Shown: piece by piece, positions 54,546 through 64,000 of the stretch
Numbering within the stretch: the stretch's first letter is position 1
Layout: every line of letters begins with the position of its first letter
From: Xanthostigma xanthostigma
Taxonomy: Eukaryota; Arthropoda; Insecta; Raphidioptera; Raphidiidae
DNA length: 64,000 bases
Direction of reading: 5' to 3'
Assembly (NCBI GenBank): GCA_963575645.1
Contig: OY754467.1
Coordinates: 39,615,108-39,679,107 of the forward strand
Position numbers and translations under genes: made by a program
The notes under the pieces: model-generated
The model's database searches: none
The model's input: the letters and a program-made list of their open reading frames with translations, nothing else
Told to the model about the DNA's origin: nothing

Positions 54546-54939
54546 TTACGTTGCAAAATTTATATCCACGAAAAGCGCTTAACTTTAAAATGGGTATATA
54601 GTGAACTATCCTTAAAAGATAGACATAGGCCATCAGGAACTTTTCGGTAGACCTATCAAAGAGGAACAATTATTCCGCCATACATTGTTTTGTTATATCT
54701 CAAAGGAATTAGGTAGCGTTTTCGATGAAAGCTTACAGTCGGCTTGATTTTTTCCAACATCTTCAACAATCATCGTCATATTTCAACCAATTTATACAAA
54801 ACTGAATTATACACATACACTTTTCTTTTGAATCATCCTGTCCATTGGTGAACGCTGTATGAAAATCCGTTCGGTAGTTTTTGAGTTTATCGCGTTCATA
54901 CTGACTAACAGACGCGGCGGGGGAACTTTGTTTTATAAC

Positions 54940-55200
54940 AGGACGGAATAAAAAAGCCTGTTCGAGAAGATAGTAGCGCAAGCGCATATTTAAAAGACCA
55001 GCAGCCAGCAACGACTGTCAGTCGGTCGCCTGCAATTTCTGTACAGTCGTGCTGAAGCAATCTAGTGTGCTAGTGATGTGTCGTTTTCATTAATTAATTT
55101 GCATTAAAAAAACTACTTGAAAACAGCACATTACGAAATCTCCACAAAAATAATGTCTAGTGTGCGAAATCGTGCAAGTATAGCGAATTTAATCGACTGA
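54940..55200 (+). promoter_or_regulatory. Core-promoter-like patch with short open frame
   Basis: CATATTTAAAAG (54985-54996, TATA-like) is followed about 33 bases later by TGTCAGTCGGTCG (TCAGT initiator, 55018-55022). AGTCGTG (55045-55051) then resembles a downstream promoter element, about two bases off its usual place. ATAATGTCTAGTGTGCGAAA at 55150 opens a 15-codon frame (MSSVRNRASIANLID). This could be the 5' end of a retroelement or of an unrecognised gene. Confidence 0.3.
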
Positions 55201-55364
55201 AAACCATACATTGGAGGAGGAACGCCATTCTGGAAATCAGGGCTGATTCATAAATTGTGCGGTGAAAAAAATTCAACAGATCAAACAGACTTGAATAGTC
55301 ACTATCCTAAAATATGAAAAAAAATCGGCAGAAAAATTTGTATACCCGCCACTGGCGAATTAAA

Positions 55365-55525
55365 GGACCCCGCACAAACCTTATGGGATTTGGTACTCGG
55401 ATAAATTGATCTAAAATGGTTATATTTTATAGTTTAAAGGTCACTAAGAAAAAGTGTCCGCATGGGCGCATAGCCTAAAAACCAATACATTTTTAGCTAC
55501 AAATATGATAAGAGAGATTTTAGAT
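55365..55525 (+). repeat. Interspersed repeat family I, copy 2
   Basis: CACAAACCTTATGGGATTTG, GGTCACTAAGAAAAAGTGTC, GCATAGCCTAAAAACCAATA and GAGATTTTAGATATAGGGAT match, inverted, 6995-7145 and 8698-8790. Confidence 0.6.
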
Positions 55526-55799
55526 ATAGGGATTAGGGATATCCATTGAATTAACAAACATGTTCCATGAGCAACTTTTGTGCTTTTTTAGAACTAGAAA
55601 AATAGTCGAAAACTAGGTAATAGTAGAAGGTGTCATCCTGTATAAATTAATAATGTCATATTTGGATTCAGCGCACTAGAAAACATATTTCTATTATTCT
55701 ATTTTTCGTAGTGACTTTTAAACTATTTAGAATTTTTAATTTGTTAACTATATCTACAGTATTTTTATTATAAATTGTGTTTTATTTTATAAACAAAAC

Positions 55800-56160
55800 A
55801 TGCATTACTTTAACAGAAGAAGCAATGCGTATAATGTTCGTGATTACAAGAATATTGCACATAAAAATAGTACTTTAACAGTACTTAACAATATAGTACA
55901 TATAAATTCAATAGTTCGAATTTGTAACAAATTACCTTCAACAATTTTGGAAATGAATGATCAAAAAATAAAAAAAAAAACAAACTCTAAAGAAAATATT
56001 TTTAAGCGAAGTATTATACTCTGTTGATAAATATTTTAATATATAATCTGTATCGTAACATGTCTTAATTTTAAGTTTATGTAATTGTATCGGACGCATT
56101 CAATACTGCTTGGCAAACACATGAATAAAGACAATTTATTATTATTATTATTATAAAATA
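55800..56160 (+). mobile_element. LINE 3' end (CR1/jockey-type), second example
   Basis: A 75-residue frame contains NNIVHINSIVRICNKLPSTI, the NxLP motif seen near the C-terminus of such reverse transcriptases, and ends at 56027. The 3' UTR and ATT units (56136-56153) follow. The frame is weaker than that at 46907. It is 5' truncated. Confidence 0.55.
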
Positions 56161-56579
56161 AAACCATTTTCGATCAATTTAACCGAGAACCATCCTTTCA
56201 TAGTATGCACTCGTTGTGAACAAACCTTAATCATTGATTATGTAACTGCTATAAAATTTGGAATAAATGCATAATGATTGCTCTGCGCCGTGATAGTCAT
56301 AAAACAGTTTTAATTGAAAAAACATACATTGTTTTTAAATATACGGTTAAATTGAGGGAAATTGCGCAGAAGTACACGGACGATATGCTGTTTTCCCGGG
56401 CGTCGTATCTCTGATGCACAACATTTTTATTAAAACTGTGCAACATTTGTGATTTCGTGAATTTGTGGATTTCGTATTAAAGTTTCCAAAGTTTTCTGTA
56501 AGTACATATCATTGTGTATCACTTTTTCTTTTAATGTTGCGTTCATTTTGAAACATGACAAATAAAAATACATTAAATT
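56155..56579. other. Spacer with a short repeat shared with 8.7 kb
   Basis: TCGATCAATTTAACCGAGAA at 56173. The rest is unassigned. Confidence 0.4.
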
Positions 56580-56813
56580 ACCGTTTTTTTCGGACTATAA
56601 GACGCACCTTTTTACATAGAAAAATGGACTCAAATTTTGGGTGAGTCTTATGGTTCAAAGGTAACATTAAAACATTTTTTTCAATAAATCGTCTCTAAAT
56701 TTAACAAAAAATAAAAATTTAGATCCGAAAGTAACATTAAAATATATTTTTCTAAAAATCATTTTATAAATTTGAGCCTTGAGGTGCGTCTTGTAGTCCG
56801 AAAAATACGGTAC
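56580..56813. mobile_element. MITE with 28-bp TIRs (ACCGTATTTTTCGGACTATA type)
   Basis: ACCGTTTTTTTCGGACTATA then AGACGCACC is matched by GGTGCGTCTTGTAGTCCGAA then AAATACGGT. A duplicated AAAGTAACATTAAAA block lies inside. Superfamily not assigned; the same terminal motif is widespread in animals. Confidence 0.8.
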
Positions 56814-57169
56814 ACTGATCAAAGTTGTATAAAGTTTAAAAAAAGATTTTTACTCGGATTTTTTAACACAGCGAGTAATTCAATAAATATGAACATGTTT
56901 TCTACTTAATACATTAATTAACGATTATCTGACGTTTGAACAAAAATTATCAGCGGATTTTACGTCGCATTAGCTATGGATTATTAATAAAAAATCATCA
57001 ATATATCGGTTCAGTGTAATTTTCCCTTCTCTTTAAATTCGTGTTTTCTCGCGTTAACAAAATTAGAAATGCTTTTGTATTTCTTACTTTGTACCTTAAA
57101 TTCATGAAACAGAAATTATTCCGTTACAGTTTTCATAAGGATTCGGGTTTTTTAATTAAAATATAAATA
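56814..57169. other. Unassigned AT-rich spacer
   Basis: Nothing recognised. Confidence 0.5.
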
Positions 57170-57532
57170 CTAGCGGTCCGTCCCGGGTGCAAAATGTATT
57201 TCGTTTGCGACCTGACGTCTGAACTTTGAGCAAATTCTATCATATTTACTTCCGAACTAACAGCTTTGAGCAAATTCTAACATATGTCGCTACTTGGTAC
57301 TAAAACAGTTCTTTTAGTTTGCTTCTGAACTAATAGCTTTGAAAAAATTCTAACAGATGTCGTTACATGTTACTAAAACATTTTTTTGAGAAAATATCTT
57401 AATTTTGTACAAAATATTTAATGAAAACTATAAGTTGCACCAAGCAAGACACATTTACAAAATCTCATTAAAATCGGTTCAGTGGTTTCGGAGAATAGCG
57501 CGGTCAAAATTGTAACACGAGATTTTTATTAC
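57170..57532 (-). mobile_element. Helitron-like family D, copy 4
   Basis: CTAGCGGTCCGTCCCGGG, two to three CTGAACTAATAGCTTTGA repeats, AAGTTGCACCAAGCAAGACA and CGAGATTTTTATTAC. Confidence 0.75.
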
Positions 57533-57785
57533 TTATATTGCAGATTTTGACAGCTCCGTGCAATAATTTGTTTTCCAAAATACACAAATCCACCTGTGAA
57601 TGAATCACTTTATCATCGACTTAAGTGGATAAAAACAACATTCGACAGTAAACTGTTTTACTGACAGAGACAAACAAACTGTCGCGGCGTTTTTATATGC
57701 AATAATTGTCATTATTATTTTAATTAATAACGATAGTATTCGAATTTTGCGTATATATGTTGTCATTCGAAGGTAATATTTTTTA

Positions 57786-58015
57786 TCTATAGTAATAATT
57801 ATAAAGAGGTAAAGTTTATAAGTTCGAATGTAGGAGGTAATCTCCGAAACTACTCATCCGATTTCAATTTTTTTTTACCAATATATAGAATGTACCTTCA
57901 AGATGGACACAGGTTATATATTATCGCGTTCAAATAAAAGCACTGTCATGGAAACCAATTTTGAAACGTATGTCGAAAAACGATGCAGTTTATTAATTCA
58001 GGCAAAGCCAGACGT
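57786..58015 (+). mobile_element. Helitron-like family B, copy 5
   Basis: TCTATAGTAATAATTATAAA after A. Body GAAACTACTCATCCGATTTC; the CTAG end is eroded to CAAAGCCAGACG. The 67-residue frame is a by-product. Confidence 0.65.
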
Positions 58016-58148
58016 AATTATTAATATAGATTACATAGGTATTATATTTTATTTAAATGCTAAATTGTTCAAACAAAAACGTTTAGAGACGTTGATTTTG
58101 ACATAAATTTATCTCAAAACTTGTATCGATAACTCGCGATCAAATGCT

Positions 58149-58176
58149 TTTATTGAAAATATATATTTTCAATAAA
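58149..58176. repeat. Perfect 28-bp palindrome
   Basis: TTTATTGAAAATAT and its exact inverse. It presents AATAAA on both strands. Confidence 0.85.
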
Positions 58177-58234
58177 GTGCGTATATAATGCAACACAATA
58201 ACTAGAATAATATTGTAACATTGAAGTTTTGTAT

Positions 58235-58440
58235 AAGGGGGAAGAGACGGGGGACGTCGGGAAAGCTCACGACTGCTACATAAACCGTAGTGCTTCGCCC
58301 CCGCCCTCCCTCTCGCTCCGACGTCTGGTCGAGAGGCCCGATGCGAGGGCGTCGTGACCGTCTGACGAGATGCTAGCTGCTGTGCACCCCCGCCGCCCCC
58401 ATTTACTTGAGTGAATCATCCCCCAACGTGCACCCCTACA
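58235..58440. other. GC-rich patch
   Basis: Includes GGGGGACGTCGGGAAAG, CGCCCCCGCCCTCCC and CACCCCCGCCGCCCCC in AT-rich surroundings. No frame, TIR or RNA fold I can defend. It could be a CpG-rich regulatory tract or the end of an unrecognised element. Confidence 0.35.
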
Positions 58441-58466
58441 TCACAAAGGCCTTGCTTAAGCGTATA

Positions 58467-59225
58467 CCGGATGTTTCAAAAAGATCGGACAATAGAGTAT
58501 TTGACTCTTATTTTTAAATTGTCTTTAAATATTCATATCATAGTATTAGCCCACAGTAAATTTGTATTTTACTTAAATGGAATCGTTTTACAGAATAATA
58601 TTGCACTCAAAATTTTAAATATCTATATTAATTAAATTTCATTGAGATAATTGTTTCCCAAAACAGGGATTTTTTAAATATTTAAAAATAAACTATTTGA
58701 ATTAACTACATTATTAACGACTTAGGTTACTAAGGTAGTTAGGGAGCTAGTTTACTCATGGCATGTCACTGCGTGAAGTAAAATGCAGTGGGCGGAGTGG
58801 AAGATTTCACGTACACTTCACTACTCTTAAAGCTCATACTTTGATAAAACTCGGTTCAGTTGGTTGCTCCACCTCCATACTCACACCGATACATCTCGTG
58901 GCTCGTAATCGAGAAAGGGTTCACATAAAACATAGAATAGAATAGACTTTTTATTCTATGAGTTGCCACAACAACATAGAATAAGTCAAATTTAAAATGA
59001 CGCAAAAAACAAAAAAAAAAAAACGAAAAACCGGAAGATGTTCAAAATACTCATCACCTAAAACAGTGAGGGGTGTATTAGTTCCTACGTCACTAATTTA
59101 GCCAATAAACAAAAATATAGTTTCAACGCAGTGTTTATAACTACATTTTAATTTTTTTTTTTGTTTTGATAAGAACATATATACATACTATAATATAGCC
59201 AACCGAACATTTTTGAAACACTCTG
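58467..59225. mobile_element. Mariner-like element, ~759 bp
   Basis: CCGGATGTTTCAAAAAGATC (after TA, 58465-58466) and GAACATTTTTGAAACACTCT...G (before TA, 59226-59227) are imperfect inverted ends of the GTGTTTCAAAAA type. The interior holds GCATGTCACTGCGTGAAGTA and an A-run; an ATAGAATAGAATAGAC tract near 58935 may be a minus-strand LINE tail. No transposase frame. Confidence 0.5.
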
Positions 59226-59334
59226 TACATATATCGCTCTGCTTTCGAAAACTCAGCATGCTTTGTAGCGCGTTGATCTAAGACGATTTAACGAAGAATG
59301 TACATATTTTGATTTTTTTTTTAATTTCAAAAAT

Positions 59335-59985
59335 CGTCGGCGAGTTTTACAGTCACACGACTCAAAATAACATTGCTCCTTGGATCCACAGTCTATTTTT
59401 TGTCCTACACGCTATGAAATAACGGATTATGTCTTAATTTCCTGTATTTTCAATATGTTAGACATTTCACTTGTATAGCAAACTTAACTTCATTAATGTA
59501 TAGTATAGACACTGTAACTAACCACAGGCGGATTTACAAATGTGCCGCCTATAGACTGAACCAAATCGCCGCTTACACTGACGAAAAATTTGATAATTTC
59601 AAATAAATATATTTAAATGATTCCAATTTAAATTATTTAAACAACGTCAAAATTGAATCTAAAAAAATGTGTTTAAAATAATGAAATGCAGTTTTTTTTA
59701 CAATTTTTTTTTCGATTCAAATTGTGTACGGGACGATTATTTTTTTCAGCCTATAGGCGAGTGCGACACATTTGTAAATCCGTCTTTGATACAGTATCTT
59801 TACTATTCATTATTGGAGTTAAGTTTGTTACACAAGTGAAATGCCAAAAATATTGAAAATACGGGAAATAAAGACAGAAGCCGCTATTTTATAGCGTGTA
59901 GGACAAAAAATAGAGTGTGTATCCAAGGCGCAATGCTATTTTGACTCGTGTGACTTTTAAACTCGTCGACGCTCCTTTAATTTAA
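59335..59985. repeat. Foldback with a second MITE in its loop
   Basis: The outer arm 59345-59500 (CTATTTTTTGTCCTACACGC, CCTGTATTTTCAATA) pairs with 59800-59985. The loop holds 59525-59790, bounded by CAGGCGGATTTACAAATGTG and its near-inverse CACATTTGTAAATCCGTC, itself a MITE. Confidence 0.75.
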
Positions 59986-60095
59986 CGTCACACCTCGTCG
60001 GAAATATATGTCAAAATATTTTGACTCGTGTGACTTTTAAACTCGTCAACGTTCGTTAAATTTAACGTCACACTTCGTCGGAAATATATGTCAAA
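59938..60095. repeat. Two tandem 79-bp units
   Basis: ATTTTGACTCGTGTGACTTT ... TCGTCGGAAATATATGTCAA occurs twice in a row with few changes. The first unit is also the end of the foldback arm. Confidence 0.85.
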
Positions 60096-60677
60096 AACGC
60101 CCTACGTACAAAATCTATTATAATATAATATTGTTCGCTCAACAACAATATTTCACAAGTCCAAACAATATAAGAACCAGGAAGCACTCAAGCCAGTTCG
60201 CCTGTCTCGATATACAGCTTCTATACGCATCAGATAATACATACATACATACCTATATATTTTACTTACAGAGTAGTAGTGTAACAAATATTCGCATTCA
60301 CGTAATTCATACGAGAATATTTTGCGAATATTAATATCAGAAAAAAAATCATTTTATTCAACACGCGTGAGTAATATATAATTTCGGGGCCCTGCTAAAT
60401 TCGGGAGAAATAATAAATTACTTCATGTTGACGCCTAGAGTGCTAATAATGAGCCGAAACTTTACGATAATGTATTACTGAATAGTTTCTGAACCAATAC
60501 GAACGCGGTAGCGATTTGTATATATGAAAACAGCATCGCAATTCAGCGAAAGTCAGGGCCATCTTGCGTGCTTTGAGGGCGGTGGGTACGTCAATCAATG
60601 AAGTGATTTATTATTTTTCCCTCTTTTATCAGGGCCCGGATTACATATTACTCGTGCTAGTTGAATAAAGTATTATG
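60096..60677. other. Unassigned spacer
   Basis: A 67-residue frame without motif. CATA units near 60237. Confidence 0.45.
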
Positions 60678-60802
60678 TCCGACCATTGATCGAAGGAGAA
60701 TATTCCACTCGCGTGTTACCGCACTCGCTACGCTCGTGCGGCAAATTTCACGCTCATGGAATCTTCTCCTTCTCTCACTAGTCGCACAATATACTATTTT
60801 TT
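60678..60802 (-). mobile_element. MITE family F, copy 2
   Basis: GACCATTGATCGAAGGAGAA, CCGCACTCGCTACGCTCG, and CTCACTAGTCGCACAATATA mirror 31856-31975. Confidence 0.7.
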
Positions 60803-60867
60803 AATGTGAAAATAATATTAAATAAGACAAAAAATAATAATTTACTAGCTTTTTTATTAAAAAACTT

Positions 60868-61196
60868 TTTTCTTCATACCTCGATCGAAAGTCCATACTT
60901 TCCGCATCAATTGTAAGACAGAAACTCAAACATTTACTCCTTGGTTGGATTACACGCACCCATGCGGGAAGTTGGTACGTTCGAGCGGTAGTAAAGCAAA
61001 AATAACCATTCAACTATTGTTACGATGTCGTTTCTACAGCAACCCTATTACATTTTAGCTAATAGTAGCGAACAGCTGTCATTCGTGTTTTTACGTATAA
61101 CCTCAAAGCTTCGTGCTTGGAATTTATCTGTGTTTTTATGTAATTAATTAATTAATGTATTTAATAGGCGTGCTTACGACCGAGGTATATGAAGAA
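60868..61196. mobile_element. MITE family E, copy 2 (both ends)
   Basis: Left TCTTCATACCTCGATCG and right CGACCGAGGTATATGAAGA are inverted ends. The first 150 bp match 12568-12720. Confidence 0.7.
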
Positions 61197-61202
61197 AAAT
61201 AG

Positions 61203-61322
61203 TACACACTCGCACTGGCCGAAAGTGTGATCTTTGCTCTGCGCGTCATGATGCTCTCGGCTTCGTCTCAGGCTTCATGGCGCGCAGGGCAAGAATATCA
61301 CACCCTAGTGGTGTAATATACT
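61203..61322. repeat. Hairpin element, ~40-bp arms
   Basis: AAAGTGTGATCTTTGCTCTG then CGCGTCATGA pairs with CATGGCGCGCAGGGCAAGAA then TATCACACC. The outer AGTACAC/GTAATATACT ends recall family F. Confidence 0.65.
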
Positions 61323-61515
61323 ATCTCTGACCCCTTTTTAAAAAATAACCTAAACATTAGGTGCCTAATAGGCTTTAGACTCAGTATTAATAATTAACCT
61401 AGTACCCAGAACAACTACAAATTTTTTAGCTGTGCGGACAAGTAACGCTAGATTTGAAAACTGATATCGGCGACAGATATTCGCATTCGCGAATGTCTAA
61501 AAATTGACATTCGTT

Positions 61516-61984
61516 TAGATATGAGCGCCGCGCCGGCGCGCCGTCGCCGCCGACGATTCCCTCCCGCCGCCGCCGCCGTGAAAATGTAACGGCGCGCCGA
61601 GCGAAAAGGCATATGTTTAAATGATCAGAAAATGTTATAACATATTTTTAAAGACTACTTTATATTTTTTTATGACTTAAAAGAAACATCTTTGTTTTCT
61701 CTAAGATTTATTTTCTTGTTAATTGTTATTAGAACTTTATGACAACGTTGATTTTTTTCTGCCAATCGAAGTGCCAAAAATATTTTAGTTCTAGGCTAGA
61801 AACCATTTCCTTATAAAAATAATTTGTGTTAAATAAATAATAATTCTGATTGTTAAACTACATGTTTTGTTTTATATGTATCCTGCCCATCATTAAAAAA
61901 TGCTCCTGAGGTCACGCCGCCGCCGCCGACCTCAAAAAGTCGGCGCGCCGCCGCCGCTCCTTTACCCATCGGCGCTCATATCTA
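61516..61984. mobile_element. hAT MITE with GC-rich ends and 8-bp target duplication
   Basis: TAGATATGAGCGCCG and CGGCGCTCATATCTA ends, flanked by CATTCGTT on both sides (61508-61515, 61985-61992). The sub-terminal 100 bp on each side is made of GCCGCCGCCG and CGGCGCGCCG blocks; the middle is AT-rich. The 65-residue frame at the right end is not a gene. Confidence 0.85.
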
Positions 61985-61992
61985 CATTCGTT

Positions 61993-62404
61993 ACGTCACT
62001 AGTAAGTAGAGAAAACCCGGCAACGCGTTCGAGGATGTTTCGTCTGTCAGTTCCCGTTTTTTCTTCCCTCGTTCCCTGTTTCAATACAAGCGTGTAATAT
62101 TTTACGATGTTGCCCGAACACATTTTTCCGTTACATTCTTATAACCGTGTTGTGAAAACTTCTTAACGGCCTGTTACAGCAATAAATATGTATTACAAAT
62201 ATGTACATACATTTTCTATTGTTGACGCTAAACAGAATTGTGCTTATAAATGTTTTTTTTTTCATATTTTTGTTTAAATCTTTTTGACGTGATAACGTCT
62301 TATAAATTGATGAATCACCAATATTATAAATTGATAAAACACCGGCTGCATGTTCGAAAAAGTGTAACGTAACGTTCCTAACGTTCCGCCTGACTCTGTG
62401 CGTG
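61993..62404. other. Unassigned spacer
   Basis: A 98-residue minus frame (62131-62427) with no recognisable domain; its start region is moderately GC-rich. Otherwise nothing. Confidence 0.3.
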
Positions 62405-62580
62405 CTTTTTGCTAATTTCTCGCTCAATTTAAATCAGATCGGTTTGAAACCAGTCTTAAACGAAAGAGGAGAACATTTTACATAGATTTTGTATAACAGA
62501 ATTTGCCTAAACAGTTTTTTTATACAAATTTATATAGAAAAATATTTTATACAAATTTATATAGAAAAATAGCTGTATAA
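62405..62580 (-). repeat. Family K, copy 2, with a doubled 25-bp block
   Basis: TCAATTTAAATCAGATCGGT and GTCTTAAACGAAAGAGGAGA mirror 19060-19110. ATACAAATTTATATAGAAAA occurs twice at 62522-62572. Confidence 0.65.
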
Positions 62581-63587
62581 ATGCAATGTTGTGTAATGCA
62601 TGGCGCGACGCGGTCGGTTGTCTTTGTTTGCCGTACATGGAAATTAGAAGCAAACGTATGTCTTGTCTTAACATGAAAACAGCTGCATTTCTAATGTTTA
62701 ATTCAATTTTTTGACATTAGTATATTGTGAAATGCAAAGCCTGCTAAGTTAAGTATTGGAATAACTAATTATTATTAGAACATAATACTTTGTAAGTTGC
62801 AAACGTCACTTTTGACATTTCTTTTTATTCCGACACCAAGGATAAGCGGATTGAAACCAAATTTTGGGAGGTTTAGGTTATGTATTACGGAATACGTTAT
62901 CGCGTAAAACTATCGTCCGTAAACCGACTTTACAGACAACCATTTTTTAGTCGCTTTGTTCGATTCGATAAAAATACGGAAGGAAAAGTTTTTATTAAAA
63001 CTTATAATCTTTGAAAATTTCTGATGCTTATATTTCTTGTGTAGAATCAGTTTCCTTAGTATTGATATTTGCAAAGGTTAGGGAAGAATAAAATAATAAA
63101 AATCATTTTATTTAATATTATATTTTTATTTAAAAGTGTTGGAGTGTGTTCAAGACGACGATACAGTTTCAACTAACTAATGAAGGATACGAAAATTGTA
63201 TATTTAGGTTTATTTCTATATTCCCTTTTTAGCTCATTTATTTTAGTGTCACGTCATAATTATTTATTTAATTTATGGGTTCAAATGCCATAACTTGACT
63301 GAAAAAGGGATCAGACATAAACAATATTCTGTGTGTATAGGTGCATAAATATATCGCATATTTGTGTATTATTTTTATCAAGTTTTATATTTTGTCTCTA
63401 AATTCAATACTTAGAACTTTATAAAAAGATTATACAGGCTGCTTGTAACATTTTTGACACTTACTATTCGCACCCGCTGTGGTTTTACCACGAAATCATA
63501 ACCAGGAGAATCAGCTCGAGCGGTAGCGGTGGACTAAACCAATATAATATGGCGACAGCTACTGGGTAACGCGTATACTTTTATTCC
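62581..63587. other. Unassigned spacer
   Basis: AAGCGGATTGAAACCAAATT near 62845 is the inverse of a phrase at 21673. No gene seen. Confidence 0.45.
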
Positions 63588-63965
63588 ATACTGAGCATAG
63601 GAATAAAATCGCAATCGAACCATTAGGGTGCAAACATATACTTCTGTCTTTTTTTACGCCATAAACATTGGCGTATCCAGGAGGGCAAAACAAGCACGGG
63701 GAACCCTAATTAGCTCTCTCCTAAGCCAAAAGCTGGGGTACGCCCATGTTAACGTCACAGAAAAAGACAAGGTTTTTGAAACAGAGTTACTTTATTCAGA
63801 TTGAATGCAAGTACATCAACCAATCCATATCATCGGAGAAATCAGGGAATTACATCGAAGAAAGAGACGCAAATATATTTTCGATATACGCTTTGTTGCG
63901 TTCACTCACCGCACACTGAGTAGATAGGCAATGATTCATATAGTTAATTAATAGATATATGGTGA
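63588..63965 (+). repeat. Family H, copy 3
   Basis: GAGCATAGGAATAAAATCGC, TTGGCGTATCCAGGAGGGCA, AGCTGGGGTACGCCCATGTT, CATCGAAGAAAGAGACGCAA and CACCGCACACTGAGTAGATA. Best copy of the family in the window. Confidence 0.75.
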
Positions 63966-64000
63966 AGTTAAACAACTTTGGTAACTATGACGAAAACAGG

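Larger units (their letters stand above)
53927..54938 (-). mobile_element. Helitron-like family C, copy 3, split by a Harbinger element
   Basis: CTAGCGGCCCGGTTCGGCTT to TTTTTTCGTCGACTTA, then resumes ACGTTGCAAAATTTATATCC through CATGAAAGC-type motifs to GGGGGAACTTTGTTTTATAA. Removing the insert and one TTA restores the sequence seen at 15300. Confidence 0.75.

Noticed and set aside
58235-58440. rRNA or snRNA fragment suggested by high GC
   Set aside because: No recognisable conserved rRNA or snRNA motif; composition alone is not evidence.
1-64000. CRISPR arrays, bacterial operons, phage or plasmid genes
   Set aside because: No regularly spaced short repeats with unique spacers, no ribosome-binding-site-led genes, and no long frames. 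The sequence is eukaryotic intergenic DNA.

Overview
The window looks like AT-rich, gene-poor intergenic DNA from an arthropod nuclear genome, most likely an insect. It has no long open reading frame, no bacterial-style gene packing and no convincing host protein-coding gene. Instead it is dense in eukaryotic repeats: hAT, Tc1/mariner-pogo and PIF/Harbinger MITEs, Helitron-like elements, foldback repeats, tRNA-derived SINEs, LINE 3' ends and one probable solo LTR. The Helitron-like families resemble those common in Lepidoptera and other insects, and the MADF and HTH domain remnants also fit an insect. The order cannot be fixed from sequence alone.

Layout. 1-5 kb: Helitron-like copies, one of them split by a mariner-type element with long, nearly identical terminal inverted repeats and an N-terminal HTH (DUF4817-like) relic. 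5-9 kb: AT-rich spacer, two foldbacks and a hAT MITE with a perfect 8-bp target duplication. 9.8-12.3 kb: a Harbinger-type MITE, family H, and a tRNA-derived SINE with a tandemly duplicated body. 12.5-17.2 kb: large foldbacks, a Helitron-like copy split by a foldback carrying a hammerhead-ribozyme-like core, and a complete Harbinger-type MITE. 17-22 kb: mostly unassigned. 22.5-28.5 kb: a 590-bp palindrome with ribozyme-like cores in both arms, a candidate orphan exon, hAT MITEs, a long foldback and a probable solo LTR.

28.5-37.3 kb: a GC-rich patch, nested hAT elements, a complex nest with another hammerhead-like core (32.7-33.9 kb), and a SINE with a tRNA-Lys-like head inside a Helitron-like copy. 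37.7-47.5 kb: two LINE 3' fragments, a pogo-like MITE, tandem duplications and two more hammerhead-type foldbacks. 49.0-49.6 kb: a dimeric minisatellite. 50-58 kb: nested elements, including a Harbinger element with a 48-bp terminal repeat, a TTA duplication and a partial MADF domain; a tRNA-like sequence inside an inverted repeat; a core-promoter-like patch; and a third LINE end. 58-64 kb: mariner-like and foldback MITEs, and a GC-rich-ended hAT element.

No pathway or operon can be read here. The useful content is the insertion history (who sits inside whom), target-site duplications that fix superfamilies, and a few small signals worth testing: ribozyme cores, a splice-site-flanked open stretch, a heat-shock-element-bearing LTR promoter, and Helitron-like families that share one terminal module but differ in body. 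All family names are by eye, with no database search.
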